DNA from: an uncultured Bacteroidales bacterium
Lineage (GTDB): Bacteria; Bacteroidota; Bacteroidia; Bacteroidales; UBA932
Reading direction: 5' to 3'
Length of the DNA stretch: 38,934 bases
NCBI GenBank assembly: GCA_900316045.1
Contig: ONBM01000012.1
Location: forward strand, 1-38,934
Below are positions 7,127 through 16,011 of the stretch, in pieces. Below the pieces are notes generated by a model. The model had not been told where the DNA came from, made no database searches, and worked only from the letters and a program-made list of their open reading frames with translations. A program made the position numbers and the translations under genes. The stretch's first letter is position 1, and each line of letters starts with the position of its first letter.

Positions 7127-9952
7127 TCATGGCGTGACTCTCTTACGGTATTGGGATGGGGTCACGCCGTATTTCTGCTTGAAGACGCGGGAAAAATAGG
7201 CGAAATCTTCGAAGCCGCATTTGAACGCTATGTCCCCGATCTTGAAATTCTTCGGATCGTCCAGAAGGCGTTTCGCCCTGCTGAGACGAATGCGAAGCAG
7301 GTATGCAAAAGAGGTCTCGCCAGTTATAGCCTGCACCTTGCGGTTCAGCTGAATCCTGGACATGCACATCTTCGACGCCACCGTTTCAACGTCGGAGCCG
7401 CTTTCCGCCATCACCGAATATGCCACATCGACAAGATGGTTCAGGAAATGCTGATCCTTGTCAGACAACTTCTCGCCAGCATTCTCGTCGCCGCTGGCAA
7501 CAGACTCGGAAAATTTCTTGCGTAACTGCATCCTGGACCGGAGCAGAGACTCGACCTGGGCATTCAGCTCATCGGAACTGAACGGCTTGTAGAGGTATGC
7601 GTCTCCGCCAGCCTCGATGCCCGTTATCTTGTCTTCTTGCGAACTGCGAGCGGTCACGAAAATTACAGGAATATGATTGGTGATTTCCGAAGCCTTGACT
7701 TCCCGGCACATCGCCAGGCCGTCCATCTCAGGCATCATTATGTCGGAGATGATCAGATCCGGGATGATCTCTTTCGCAAGGTCGGCGCCCTCCCTGCCGT
7801 TCACCGCATAGCGAAGGCTGTAGGACTTCTTCAGTTCCGAGCCGATGTACCTTGAGATGTCGGCGTTGTCTTCCACGACAAGAATGATAGGCACTGCCTC
7901 GTCAGATTCCATTCCAGACGGAAGGTCGTCCGCAGATGCGCCAATTGCCGGAATTTCTTCCTGCGCATCCTCCTCCACCTCGAAATCCCGCCACTTGCCG
8001 TCTCCATGACGAAGAGGGAGCTGAACCGTGAAAACGGAACCCTGCCCGAGCGCACTCTTCACGGTGATCCGGCCACCCATTGCCTTCACGAGACTGTCTA
8101 CGAGAGAAAGTCCGATTCCGGTGCCGACTGTGCCAGAATCATTAGAGCCTTGATAAAATGCCTCGAATATGTGCGGCAAGTCTTCGGGAGAGATTCCTTT
8201 GCCGTTGTCGGCGACTCGCAATTCAAGCACATTTTTCTCCTCGGACAACGTCACTGCGACATCCCCGTGCTCACCGGTATATTTTATAGAATTGAACACC
8301 AGATTTCTCACTATCTTTCCAACATAATCCGGCACAAAATCCGTCTCGATGATGTTCTGCTTCGGAGCGAACCGCAATGTAATGAATTTTTCTTTCGCCG
8401 CATGCGAAAATGACTCCACGATCATCTGCACGTAAGGGACTATATTGCCCTTGCGCCACTCCGGCTGGGCGACATTCGACTTGACTTTCGAGATGTCCAG
8501 AAGTTGGTTGACCAGGTTCAGCAAGCTTTCTCCTTGGCTACGGATGTACTTCCCCGCAGCCTGCACTTCCTCCTGATTTGCAAGTTCCCCGTTCTCAAGC
8601 TGCTTCCCGTAGCCGAGAATGACGGTGAGCGGCGTTCGCAGCTCGTGCGTTATGTTCGTATAAAAATCGGTCCGCATCCTCTCAAGTTTCCGGAGCATCC
8701 TGTTCATCTTCTTTCTGTTGCGAAGCAGGTACAGCATCATGAGAATTACGAGCAGTGCGAGAGAAAGAGCAATGAAAGAGACGACGAGCATTCGCCTGTG
8801 GCTTCTCGCCTGATACGAATACCGGTTTTCCCTATCCTGCAATTCTTTCTGCATCCTGTCCTGAACCAGCTGCACCCTGGCATTCTGCGCCTTGTTCAGG
8901 ATGCTGGAGTTCACCACGCTGTCGGAATATTCATTGCTCATGACATAGGAATCCAAGGCATCTTTGTAATTGCGCAGCCCGGAATAGTACTCATAGTAGG
9001 AATGGTAGACCGAAGAAAGGTGCTCCAGGGAGCCAATCTGCTGCGCAACCGTCCGCGCCTCGTCCAGATATTCCTTAGCCTTGGAAAGGTCGCCCTTCTT
9101 AAGATGGACGTTCGCCAAGGCAAGGCATGGATCCAGCCAGTGCCATTTGTCCGGCGTTCCGGAAAGCAGGTCGTAGGCGCTTTCATATTCAGATATGGCT
9201 TTGTCATAGTCTCCGTTCTTCTCGTAGAGGCGACCGAAATGGTCATGACAGAGGGATATTCCTAACGTGGAATTCGCCTTCTTGTTGCTCTCCATCGACC
9301 AAGAATAATAAATTCGAGCCGAGTCCAGATTCCCCCTGGATTCGAAGACAGATCCTATGTTGGCGTAGTTTATCGCCTGACCCAGGTCGCTGCCAAGACG
9401 TTTCTCGTTGGCGAGAGCCATCCTGCAAATGCTGTCAGCGAGATCAAGGTTGGCCAAGGTTATGTAGATATTGCCGATTCCGTTGAGGGAGGCTGCCTTG
9501 TTCTTCAACGTCACGGAATCATCTTGCCGGCTGTAGTCGTCGGAATATTCTAGAGCCCTGTAGTGATAGGACGTAGCCTCTTCCAGAACTCCTAGCCGAC
9601 GATAGTTGGTACCCAGGTTGTTCAGGGCCTTGATTATCTCTGTGGTGTCACTCAATTCCGTGGCAAGTTCCAGGCTGCGCTGGTGGCAGGCGTTGGCATG
9701 GACGAAGTCGTTTCTCCTCCGATATTGAGTTCCTAGCTCCCGATTGGCGACAAGCTCGCCCCTAAGATTACCCTCCTTGCCGAACCTGCGCGTAAGGGCT
9801 TCCAGAGAATCCACGCTGTGGTTAGCATAGACAATGCTGTCGATTCTCGCCATATCAGCTTCCGAGCCAGAGTCAAGATGCCCTTTCTGGCAAGAAAGCA
9901 GGACTGCCAGAAAAAAAATCAGCAATATCATGCAATTATCAAAGGTGCGCAT
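7127..9952 (-). CDS. Hybrid two-component sensor/AraC-type regulator with TPR sensor domain
   Basis: This 941-aa one-piece two-component system senses a signal outside the cytoplasm and regulates genes directly. It has an N-terminal lipoprotein-like signal (ILLIFFLAVLLSC), TPR repeats to about residue 370 (NLGTNYRRLGVLEEA, INYANIGSVFESRG), a membrane helix at about 389-410, a HisKA box ITHELRTPL with H436, a HATPase domain with DNGKGISPEDL and GTGIGLSLV, a receiver domain with phospho-acceptor D737 in ISDIMMPEMDG, and a C-terminal AraC helix-turn-helix ending near VTPSQYRKR. Its sensor is TPR rather than the beta-propeller type common in polysaccharide-use loci. The start at 9952 is chosen over one at 10105 because the latter overlaps the neighbouring gene, whereas MRTFDN begins the signal sequence and follows a good -7 box. 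The stop is TGA. The MFS gene lies 74 nt upstream on the same strand and is a possible regulatory target. Confidence 0.93.
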   Translation of the reverse strand: MRTFDNCMILLIFFLAVLLSCQKGHLDSGSEADMARIDSIVYANHSVDSLEALTRRFGKEGNLRGELVANRELGTQYRRRNDFVHANACHQRSLELATELSDTTEIIKALNNLGTNYRRLGVLEEATSYHYRALEYSDDYSRQDDSVTLKNKAASLNGIGNIYITLANLDLADSICRMALANEKRLGSDLGQAINYANIGSVFESRGNLDSARIYYSWSMESNKKANSTLGISLCHDHFGRLYEKNGDYDKAISEYESAYDLLSGTPDKWHWLDPCLALANVHLKKGDLSKAKEYLDEARTVAQQIGSLEHLSSVYHSYYEYYSGLRNYKDALDSYVMSNEYSDSVVNSSILNKAQNARVQLVQDRMQKELQDRENRYSYQARSHRRMLVVSFIALSLALLVILMMLYLLRNRKKMNRMLRKLERMRTDFYTNITHELRTPLTVILGYGKQLENGELANQEEVQAAGKYIRSQGESLLNLVNQLLDISKVKSNVAQPEWRKGNIVPYVQMIVESFSHAAKEKFITLRFAPKQNIIETDFVPDYVGKIVRNLVFNSIKYTGEHGDVAVTLSEEKNVLELRVADNGKGISPEDLPHIFEAFYQGSNDSGTVGTGIGLSLVDSLVKAMGGRITVKSALGQGSVFTVQLPLRHGDGKWRDFEVEEDAQEEIPAIGASADDLPSGMESDEAVPIILVVEDNADISRYIGSELKKSYSLRYAVNGREGADLAKEIIPDLIISDIMMPEMDGLAMCREVKASEITNHIPVIFVTARSSQEDKITGIEAGGDAYLYKPFSSDELNAQVESLLRSRMQLRKKFSESVASGDENAGEKLSDKDQHFLNHLVDVAYSVMAESGSDVETVASKMCMSRIQLNRKVQAITGETSFAYLLRIRLSRAKRLLDDPKNFKIGDIAFKCGFEDFAYFSRVFKQKYGVTPSQYRKRVTP

Positions 9953-10014
9953 CGTTGAAGGCTCTTGATTAGAGTACGCAAATATATTATAAAATGTCGA
10001 TAAATTCTTCAACG
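9953..10014 (-). promoter_or_regulatory. Promoter of the hybrid sensor gene, bracketed by an 8-bp inverted repeat
   Basis: On the - strand TATATTTG (plus-strand 9979-9986) matches the Bacteroidota -7 consensus TAnnTTTG, 26 nt before the ATG at 9952. A TTGA at 10009-10012 could serve as a -33 element, with a long 22-nt spacer. CGTTGAAG at 9953-9960 and its exact reverse complement CTTCAACG at 10007-10014 bracket the promoter. One lies against the start codon and the other overlaps the putative -33 element. They could be half-sites for autoregulation, but this is inference. Confidence 0.55.
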
Positions 10015-10026
10015 CACGGTCGAAAA

Positions 10027-11385
10027 TCAGTCTTTGATTCTCAGCCGGTTCCAGGAAAGCACGGGAATCAGGAAACAAAGCAGGCAGGATGCCATCCAGA
10101 ACCAACCCACGGCAGTGAAATCGTAGGCGGCGCTTTCCGCAGGCGTCTGGATGAGGAAGCCGCTCACTATGTCCTGAATGCCGGCGGCGACATAGCTGGA
10201 GATGCCGACCAGCCCAAGGGCAGCTCCCGTAGCTTTCCTAGGCACCATGTCTAGAGCCATGAGGCCAGCCACAACGCAATAGACCACGCCAATCGCCAGG
10301 CTGAACACGGCTATATACAAAATATTCATGAAATAGCTTCCCTTCGTGAATATGAAGCCAGCGAGGGCTGCAAGGCACACAAGGCCAGAAAGGAGCACCG
10401 GCATGACCCTGTTGCCCTTGAATACGGTGTCCGAGAGCCAGCCTGCCAGCACAGTTCCTGCAATGCCGAAAGCTTCGGCGATCGCTATGATCTGCGTAGC
10501 CGAGGCCAGGGAGAAATCCTTTCCCTTCTGCAGGAACAGCACGCCCCAGTTGCTGACCGCATACTGAGTTATGTAGACGAATGCGCTTGAGAGTGCGATC
10601 ACCCATATTCCAGGATGCCTAGCCACCATTTTCTGCAATTCCCCCGTAGGCATGGAGTCCGTCTTTTTCGGCGCCTCACCGGAAAGTTCCTGCACCGATG
10701 GCAGGCCACGGCTCTCCGGCGTGTCAGAAACCAGGAAAACCACTATGCAGGCACCCACTAGCCCTGCCAGGGCAGAAAAGACAAAGCCATATTCCCAGCC
10801 TGCCCAGCCAACTATCAGGCCAGTCAGAATCAGAGAGAGCGACTTCCCGAGGTAAGGCGTCGCACTGAATATGCTGTAGAAAGTTCCCCGTTTCGAGAGC
10901 GGGAACCACCTGGAAAGGCTGATGACCCCTGGCGGAGCGCCCATGGACTGGGCATAGCCATTCAGTCCCCATATTACCGCAAATATGACGAACATCACGA
11001 CTGCAGTCATGCCCAGCCAGCCTTGGAGCAACCCTAGCACCCCCATGACAAAATTAATGGCAGCGGAGACCAGCAGGCCAGTCGCCATGAAACGCTTGAT
11101 ATTGCAATAGTCGGCTATGAAGCCGTTCAGGAATTTGCCGAAGGCGTAGACGAAAAGCATCGCGGAGCCAATGATTCCGAGCTGACCGGCAGTGAATATG
11201 CCGTCGTCGATGAGTGGCTGCTTGACTATGCCCATCGTCATCCTGCACACATAATAGAGCGAATATGCCGCAGTCGCGCCCCAGAAGGTTCTGTTTCGCG
11301 TCTTCCGGTACACGCTTTTCACTTCCTCCGCCGGAATCTTGTCCTCGGAAGGCTTTGAAATCCTATAATAGGAATAGAGGCTCAT
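10027..11385 (-). CDS. MFS permease, organophosphate:phosphate antiporter-like (GlpT/UhpT/UhpC type)
   Basis: The 452-aa inner-membrane protein shows about 12 hydrophobic helices. The loop LSRWFPLSKRGTFYSIFSATPYLGKSLS and the opening YSLYYVCRMTMGIVKQPLI with its conserved Arg are typical of the organophosphate:phosphate antiporter family, which exchanges sugar phosphates or glycerol-3-phosphate for phosphate. Related UhpC proteins act as sensors rather than carriers. A substrate cannot be assigned. ATG at 11385 is preferred over TTG at 11397 because a -7 box ends 9 nt upstream. The gene is divergent from a secreted SGNH hydrolase across a 71-bp region with a perfect palindrome, and it precedes the hybrid sensor on the same strand. 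Transporter, hydrolase and regulator therefore look like one nutrient-response unit. Confidence 0.85.
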   Translation of the reverse strand: MSLYSYYRISKPSEDKIPAEEVKSVYRKTRNRTFWGATAAYSLYYVCRMTMGIVKQPLIDDGIFTAGQLGIIGSAMLFVYAFGKFLNGFIADYCNIKRFMATGLLVSAAINFVMGVLGLLQGWLGMTAVVMFVIFAVIWGLNGYAQSMGAPPGVISLSRWFPLSKRGTFYSIFSATPYLGKSLSLILTGLIVGWAGWEYGFVFSALAGLVGACIVVFLVSDTPESRGLPSVQELSGEAPKKTDSMPTGELQKMVARHPGIWVIALSSAFVYITQYAVSNWGVLFLQKGKDFSLASATQIIAIAEAFGIAGTVLAGWLSDTVFKGNRVMPVLLSGLVCLAALAGFIFTKGSYFMNILYIAVFSLAIGVVYCVVAGLMALDMVPRKATGAALGLVGISSYVAAGIQDIVSGFLIQTPAESAAYDFTAVGWFWMASCLLCFLIPVLSWNRLRIKD

Positions 11386-11394
11386 ATTTCGGGG

Positions 11395-11402
11395 CAAAGT
11401 TA
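11395..11402 (-). promoter_or_regulatory. -7 promoter box of the MFS gene
   Basis: The - strand reads TAACTTTG, a full match to TAnnTTTG, with only 9 nt between it and the ATG at 11385. A transcript starting the usual few bases downstream would be nearly leaderless. No clear -33 element is seen at the expected distance. The adjacent palindrome at 11404-11420 would place a bound regulator directly upstream of this box. Confidence 0.6.
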
Positions 11403-11403
11403 T

Positions 11404-11420
11404 AAATTAGTCACTAATTT
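11404..11420. promoter_or_regulatory. Perfect 17-bp palindrome, candidate operator between divergent genes
   Basis: AAATTAGT at 11404-11411 is mirrored by ACTAATTT at 11413-11420 around a single C. It lies one base from the -7 box of the MFS gene and upstream of the divergent hydrolase gene. That is the classic place for an operator controlling both directions. The cognate regulator is unknown. AraC-type proteins usually bind direct repeats, so a separate dimeric repressor is also possible. Confidence 0.6.
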
Positions 11421-11423
11421 TGC

Positions 11424-11431
11424 TAACTTAG
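11424..11431 (+). promoter_or_regulatory. Weak candidate -7 box for the SGNH hydrolase gene
   Basis: TAACTTAG matches seven of eight positions of TAnnTTTG and lies 25 nt before the ATG at 11457. The same octamer precedes the transposase-like gene at 18675-18682. No -33 element is evident. Confidence 0.3.
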
Positions 11432-11456
11432 CATATGAATTCATTATTTAGGGAAT

Positions 11457-12548
11457 ATGAAATATTCAAAATTCTTTATTGCTGCCATCCTGGCTCTCGC
11501 AACCATAACTTCTGCAGCCCAGGATAAAACTCAGAAATACGACTTCAAAGAAGCCACGGAACTCACTATCATCGGAAAATTGATGGACACTCCCCAGCCA
11601 TACGACCGAGTGGACACCGTGAAATACAAGGGATGGACCGAGTGGGAAAATTTCGAGGTGAGGACTACCACCGGCATGGCCGTAGTTTTCAAAACCGACA
11701 GCAAGAATATAGTCATCGACCCTGTCTATGGCAAGGCTCATCTTTCTCCTAATGCAGGGGGCTATGCATACAAAGGTTTCGACTTGTACATCCTACGAGA
11801 CGGGAAGTGGCTCTGGGCTGCCGCCAACGGTCCGGCTGAAGGTTCCGAGGGCAAACGGATAAATCTAATAAGCAACATGGATGGCTCCATGCACGAATGC
11901 CTGCTTTACTTCCCGCTCTACAGCGAGATGAAAAGCGTTCAGATTGGCGTGGATAAGGGAGCCGCATTAGAACCGATTCCGTCTCCTTTCAGGCACAGAA
12001 TCGCAATTTATGGATCCAGCTTCACGCACGGAGTAAGCTGCGGAAGGGCAGGAATGGCTTACCCTGCTCAGTTCACCAGGCGCACTGGAATCCAGCTCCT
12101 GAGTTTGGGAATGAGCGGCCAATGCAAGATGCAGCCTTACGCTGCCGAAGTTCTCAAGGATGCCGACGTGGAAGGCTATATCTTCGACACTTATTCAAAT
12201 CCTTCGCCAGAGCAGATCAGGGAGCGCCTGTTCCCATTCATCGAGAAGCTTCAATCCGCTCATCCGGACGTTCCATTAATATTCCAGCGCACGATTCGCC
12301 GCGAAAACAGGAACTTCAACACCAAGAGCGATTACAATGAGAGTTATCGCATCCACGTGGCAGACAGCATGATGAACATCGCTTGCAAGAAGTACAAGAA
12401 TGTCTATTACATTCATCCTGATGCCACGGCAGACGATCATGAGGCGACGATTGACGGAGTTCATCCTTCAGACTATGGCTACGCTCTCTGGGAGAAATCC
12501 ATCGAGAAGAAAGTCTTGAAGATTCTTAAGAAATACGGCATCAAGTAA
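11457..12548 (+). CDS. Secreted SGNH/GDSL-family hydrolase with N-terminal GxDLY domain
   Basis: The 363-aa protein begins with a Sec signal peptide (KFFIAAILALATITSAAQ). Residues about 25-175 form a beta-sandwich-like domain with the GxDLY motif in YKGFDLYILRDGKW, known in family members as an N-terminal accessory domain. The catalytic half has block I GSSFTHG with candidate nucleophile S188, block II GMSGQCKMQ with Gly and polar oxyanion-hole residues, and the D333-G-V-H336 P block that supplies the catalytic Asp and His. Such enzymes hydrolyse esters, often acetyl groups on glycans, in the periplasm or outside the cell. The exact substrate is not visible. The flippase gene starts 8 nt after the stop, so they are probably co-transcribed. 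The divergent MFS gene suggests a shared regulator. Confidence 0.92.
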   Translation: MKYSKFFIAAILALATITSAAQDKTQKYDFKEATELTIIGKLMDTPQPYDRVDTVKYKGWTEWENFEVRTTTGMAVVFKTDSKNIVIDPVYGKAHLSPNAGGYAYKGFDLYILRDGKWLWAAANGPAEGSEGKRINLISNMDGSMHECLLYFPLYSEMKSVQIGVDKGAALEPIPSPFRHRIAIYGSSFTHGVSCGRAGMAYPAQFTRRTGIQLLSLGMSGQCKMQPYAAEVLKDADVEGYIFDTYSNPSPEQIRERLFPFIEKLQSAHPDVPLIFQRTIRRENRNFNTKSDYNESYRIHVADSMMNIACKKYKNVYYIHPDATADDHEATIDGVHPSDYGYALWEKSIEKKVLKILKKYGIK

Positions 12549-12556
12549 GATCAGGC

Positions 12557-14026
12557 ATGGCTAATCTGAGGTCTCTAGCTAAGGACACCGCGATTTACGG
12601 GCTAAGCAGCATAATCGGCAGATTCCTGAACTACCTGTTGGTGCCCCTGTACACTTACGTGATAGATGCATCGTCGGGAGGTTACGGCATCGTGACGAAT
12701 CTGTATGCTTACACTGCCCTGCTGCTGGTGATTCTTACCTATGGCATGGAGACCACTCTGTTCAGATACGCCAACAAGAGCGGTGAGGATCCGAATAAGG
12801 TCTATTCAACCATCCTGAGGTCTGTGACGACGACTTCCTTATTCTTCATCGCCCTCGTATTCATATTCCTAAAGCCTATTTCCGGCGCACTGGGCTATCC
12901 CGATCACCCCTATTACCTATTAGCCATGGCAATTACCGTGGCGATAGATGCCTTCCAGTGCATACCGTTCGCATATTTGAGATACCAGAAGCGGCCTATG
13001 AAGTTCGCAGCGCTGAAACTTCTCTTCATAGGAATGAATATCTTGCTCAACCTGCTTTACTTCGTTATTCTACCCAAAACCGGAGCCAATCCGCTCGGAA
13101 TCTACGACAACGGGATATCCGTCGGTTACGTGTTCTACATCAACCTCTTTTGCACAGCTAGCATAACGTTATTCTTCTCTAAGGAACTGAAAGGCTTCAA
13201 GCATGGCTTCGACTGGCCGCTGATGAAACGCATGCTGGGTTACAGCTGGCCCATCCTGATTCTTGGCATCGCCGGAATCCTAAACCAGACAGCCTCCCAG
13301 ATAGTTTTCCCGTTCGTCTACAAGGGATCTGACGCACAGGCGCAGCTGGGAATTTACGGGGCCTGCATCAAGATCGCCATGATAATGTCGATGATTACCC
13401 AGGCCTTCCGCTATGCCTACGAGCCTTTCGTCTTTGGCAGCGCGAAGGAAAAAGACAGCAAGGAGACCTATGCCAAAGCCATGAAATACTTCATAATATT
13501 CACTCTGCTTGCTTTTCTCTGCGTCATGGGCTACATGAATATGTTGAAGTTCATCATCGGAGAGGGCTACCGCAAAGGGCTGAGGGTTGTGCCGATAGTC
13601 ATGGCTGCTGAAATCATGATGGGAATATACTTCAACCTCTCATTCTGGTACAAGCTCACAGACCAGACTCTCTGGGGGGCGTTTTTCTCAGGAGCCGGGT
13701 GCCTGGTGCTGTTCGCAGTCAATTTCCTGTTCATCCCGGGCTCCAGCTACATGGCTTGCGCCTGGGCTGGCGTGGCAGGTTACGGAACGGCAATGCTTCT
13801 CTCCTACTTCGTCGGGCAGAAGAAATATCCAATCTGCTACCCTCTCGGAGAGATTGCCGTCTACATTATCGTGGCAGCATGCCTTTTCGCCGGAATTCAG
13901 TATTGCAACGCTCATCTGAGCGCCTTGCCATCCATTCTCGCCAACACTGCCCTCATCCTCGTCTTCTGCGCGCTCATCGTCAAGAGAGACCTGCCGCTTA
14001 AAAGCATATTGCGCCATTCGCATTAA
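12557..14026 (+). CDS. Polysaccharide flippase (MOP superfamily, Wzx-like)
   Basis: This 489-aa inner-membrane protein has about 12-14 hydrophobic helices and no soluble domain. The N-terminus (LAKDTAIYGLSSIIGRFLNYLLVPLYTYV, shown here only as a landmark around residues 5-35) is characteristic of polysaccharide biosynthesis/oligosaccharide flippases, which move lipid-linked sugar units across the inner membrane. A basic RYQKRPMKF segment lies near residue 140. It follows the SGNH hydrolase by 8 nt. No glycosyltransferases or polymerase are nearby, so it is an orphan flippase and the glycan it moves must be made elsewhere. The start is the first ATG after the preceding stop. Confidence 0.9.
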   Translation: MANLRSLAKDTAIYGLSSIIGRFLNYLLVPLYTYVIDASSGGYGIVTNLYAYTALLLVILTYGMETTLFRYANKSGEDPNKVYSTILRSVTTTSLFFIALVFIFLKPISGALGYPDHPYYLLAMAITVAIDAFQCIPFAYLRYQKRPMKFAALKLLFIGMNILLNLLYFVILPKTGANPLGIYDNGISVGYVFYINLFCTASITLFFSKELKGFKHGFDWPLMKRMLGYSWPILILGIAGILNQTASQIVFPFVYKGSDAQAQLGIYGACIKIAMIMSMITQAFRYAYEPFVFGSAKEKDSKETYAKAMKYFIIFTLLAFLCVMGYMNMLKFIIGEGYRKGLRVVPIVMAAEIMMGIYFNLSFWYKLTDQTLWGAFFSGAGCLVLFAVNFLFIPGSSYMACAWAGVAGYGTAMLLSYFVGQKKYPICYPLGEIAVYIIVAACLFAGIQYCNAHLSALPSILANTALILVFCALIVKRDLPLKSILRHSH

Positions 14027-14071
14027 GAAAAAGCATATTCGCTGATTCCGTCACCTACGCCTTGAACCGTA

Positions 14072-15280
14072 ATGACATCTAAATTTACCATCATGCAGGA
14101 CACGAACTGGAAATACGAGAATCTGATATACCTATGCTGCTGGCTGCTGATTTTCCTAGTTGCCTTCGCTAGCATGACGGCCATGTTCATAAGCTCGTCC
14201 GCAAGCCATCCCCTTCTGAAGGCCCTTGTCAGAAGTGGCGAGGTCACTGCCCCGTATATGGTCCTGTTCCTGATACACAACTACCTCATCGCCCCTCTGC
14301 TTGTAACCAAGAATAAAACAGTGCCGTACATAATCCTTACGGTGATCCTCGTTGGAGCATTTTCGGCATTCTTCGTTATTTCCCCGATGAAGCACCGGAA
14401 AGAGTTCTATGAAGCAAAAGCCAGGATGGAGCAAATGGAGCTGCGATCGCCCCAGCAAGAGCGCAAGCAGGATCAGACGGGGCCACGCTCCGAGAAGCCG
14501 GAAGGCCGGGTTCCGCCTCGGAAACCCAAGGGCGGCAAGCATGCGAAACACCTTCGTTCTTTCTCGCTGCCTCCGGAGGCGCTGAACGTCGTCGTCGTGA
14601 TATTGCTGATAATGGCAAACCTGGGGGTAAAAATCAGCATCAGGCAGTCCTACAATAAGCGCCGGATGGAAGAACTGGAGAAAGAGAATCTGAACCAGCA
14701 ACTGCAATATCTTCGATACCAGATAAACCCGCACTTCTTCATGAACACTCTGAATAATATTCATGCATTGGTGGACATAGACCCCAATGAGGCAAAGGAG
14801 TGCATCCTGGAACTGTCCAGGCTGATGCGGTACATTCTTTACGAAGGCAGCAAGCCGACGATTCCGCTAGACAAGGAGACGGAGTTCCTGAAGCAATACA
14901 TCTCCTTGATGCGGATTCGCTACCAGGGGAACGTGAGAATAGATGCCAAGCTGCCGGAAAACGTGCCTGGGGTGGAGATTCCCCCGCTGCTGCTGATTTC
15001 TTTCGTAGAAAATGCCTTCAAGCACGGGGTAAGCTATGACGAGGACTCTTACATTGAAGTGAATATGGAAGTGAGAGACGACAGGCTGTGCTTTAGTTGC
15101 GCCAACAGCCGACATGAGTCGCACCAGGATGAACACAAAGGCATAGGCATGGAGAATGTGCGGAAACGTCTCGGCTTGCTCTATGGCGACAATTACGTCA
15201 TGAAAGTCATGTCTGACGATAAGAAATACGAGATATTCGTTGAGATTCCCGTTAAATACGAAAAACCAGAAACATCATGA
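14072..15280 (+). CDS. LytS/YesM-type sensor histidine kinase
   Basis: The 402-aa kinase has four membrane helices in its first 190 residues (around 15-35, 62-85, 87-110 and 168-190) and a His_kinase domain with the phospho-acceptor motif QINPHFFMNTLNNIHALV (H221). An ATPase part follows, with SFVENAFKHGV and KGIGMENVRKRL. It autophosphorylates and passes phosphate to the LytTR response regulator encoded next, whose start overlaps its stop by 4 nt. Between helices 3 and 4 is a loop of about 50 residues that is very rich in Lys, Arg, Pro and Gln (PQQERKQDQ ... PPRKPKGGKHAKH). With an even number of helices before the cytoplasmic kinase, this loop would be periplasmic. The start could also be the ATG at 14093. 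Confidence 0.93.
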   Translation: MTSKFTIMQDTNWKYENLIYLCCWLLIFLVAFASMTAMFISSSASHPLLKALVRSGEVTAPYMVLFLIHNYLIAPLLVTKNKTVPYIILTVILVGAFSAFFVISPMKHRKEFYEAKARMEQMELRSPQQERKQDQTGPRSEKPEGRVPPRKPKGGKHAKHLRSFSLPPEALNVVVVILLIMANLGVKISIRQSYNKRRMEELEKENLNQQLQYLRYQINPHFFMNTLNNIHALVDIDPNEAKECILELSRLMRYILYEGSKPTIPLDKETEFLKQYISLMRIRYQGNVRIDAKLPENVPGVEIPPLLLISFVENAFKHGVSYDEDSYIEVNMEVRDDRLCFSCANSRHESHQDEHKGIGMENVRKRLGLLYGDNYVMKVMSDDKKYEIFVEIPVKYEKPETS

Positions 15281-16005
15281 TAGATTGCCTTGCGATAGAC
15301 GATGAGCCATTGGCGCTGAAACAGTTGGAGTCATACATCAAAAAAGTTCCTTTCCTTGAATTGAAAGGAGCCTGCCCCAGTGCCACAAAGGCTCTTGAAT
15401 ATATTAATTCAGAGCCCGTTGATGCCATTTTCCTTGACATCAACATGCCAGACCTTAACGGAATGGAATTCGCCAAGCAACTCGTCGCGCCTCCGCTCAT
15501 AGTTTTCACGACGGCATATTCAGAGTACGCCATAGACAGCTATAAGGTTCAAGCCGTGGACTATTTGCTGAAGCCTTTCGGATTCGACGATTTCCTCAGA
15601 GCCGCAAACAAGGTGAAAGAGCAATATGACTACAGGCATTCCGAAATCAATTCCATCGCAGGCCCCGATAAGGACAACGCCATATTCCTGAAAACCGACT
15701 ACAAAGTGGTCAGGGTAAGCCTAAGCCAGATAACTTACATAGAAGGAATGAGCGAATACCTGAAAATCCACACAGACGGGGAGAAACAGCCCATAGTCGC
15801 CTTGCTCAGCTTCAAGAAGATAGAGGACAGGCTGCCTGCCGGAAGGTTCATGAGGATTCACAAGTCTTTCCTCATCAACCTCGACGAGATTAAAGAGGTC
15901 ACCAAAGGCCACGTGCTAATGATGAACGACGTCTCCCTTCCCATCGGGGACTACTACAGGGATGCGTTCAACGCCTGGCTCGACTCTAAGTTCATCGGGA
16001 AATGA
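15277..16005 (+). CDS. LytTR-family response regulator
   Basis: The 242-aa protein has an N-terminal receiver domain (acidic pocket D8-D9, phospho-acceptor D54 in IFLDINMPDLNG, conserved Lys in LLKPFGFDDF) and a C-terminal LytTR DNA-binding domain from about residue 135 (VVRVSLSQITYIEGMSEYLKI ... RFMRIHKSFLIN). It is the output partner of the LytS-like kinase whose gene it overlaps by ATGA. Its target promoters are not identifiable here. It ends 6 nt before the convergent rsgA stop. Confidence 0.96.
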   Translation: MIDCLAIDDEPLALKQLESYIKKVPFLELKGACPSATKALEYINSEPVDAIFLDINMPDLNGMEFAKQLVAPPLIVFTTAYSEYAIDSYKVQAVDYLLKPFGFDDFLRAANKVKEQYDYRHSEINSIAGPDKDNAIFLKTDYKVVRVSLSQITYIEGMSEYLKIHTDGEKQPIVALLSFKKIEDRLPAGRFMRIHKSFLINLDEIKEVTKGHVLMMNDVSLPIGDYYRDAFNAWLDSKFIGK

Positions 16006-16011
16006 TTCTTG

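Noticed and set aside
8504..9265. 253-aa open frame on the + strand
   Set aside because: It lies wholly within the hybrid sensor gene on the - strand and is an antisense shadow.
9953..10105. N-terminal extension of the hybrid sensor by 51 codons
   Set aside because: It would overlap the MFS gene, run over a clear promoter and precede a good lipoprotein signal sequence.
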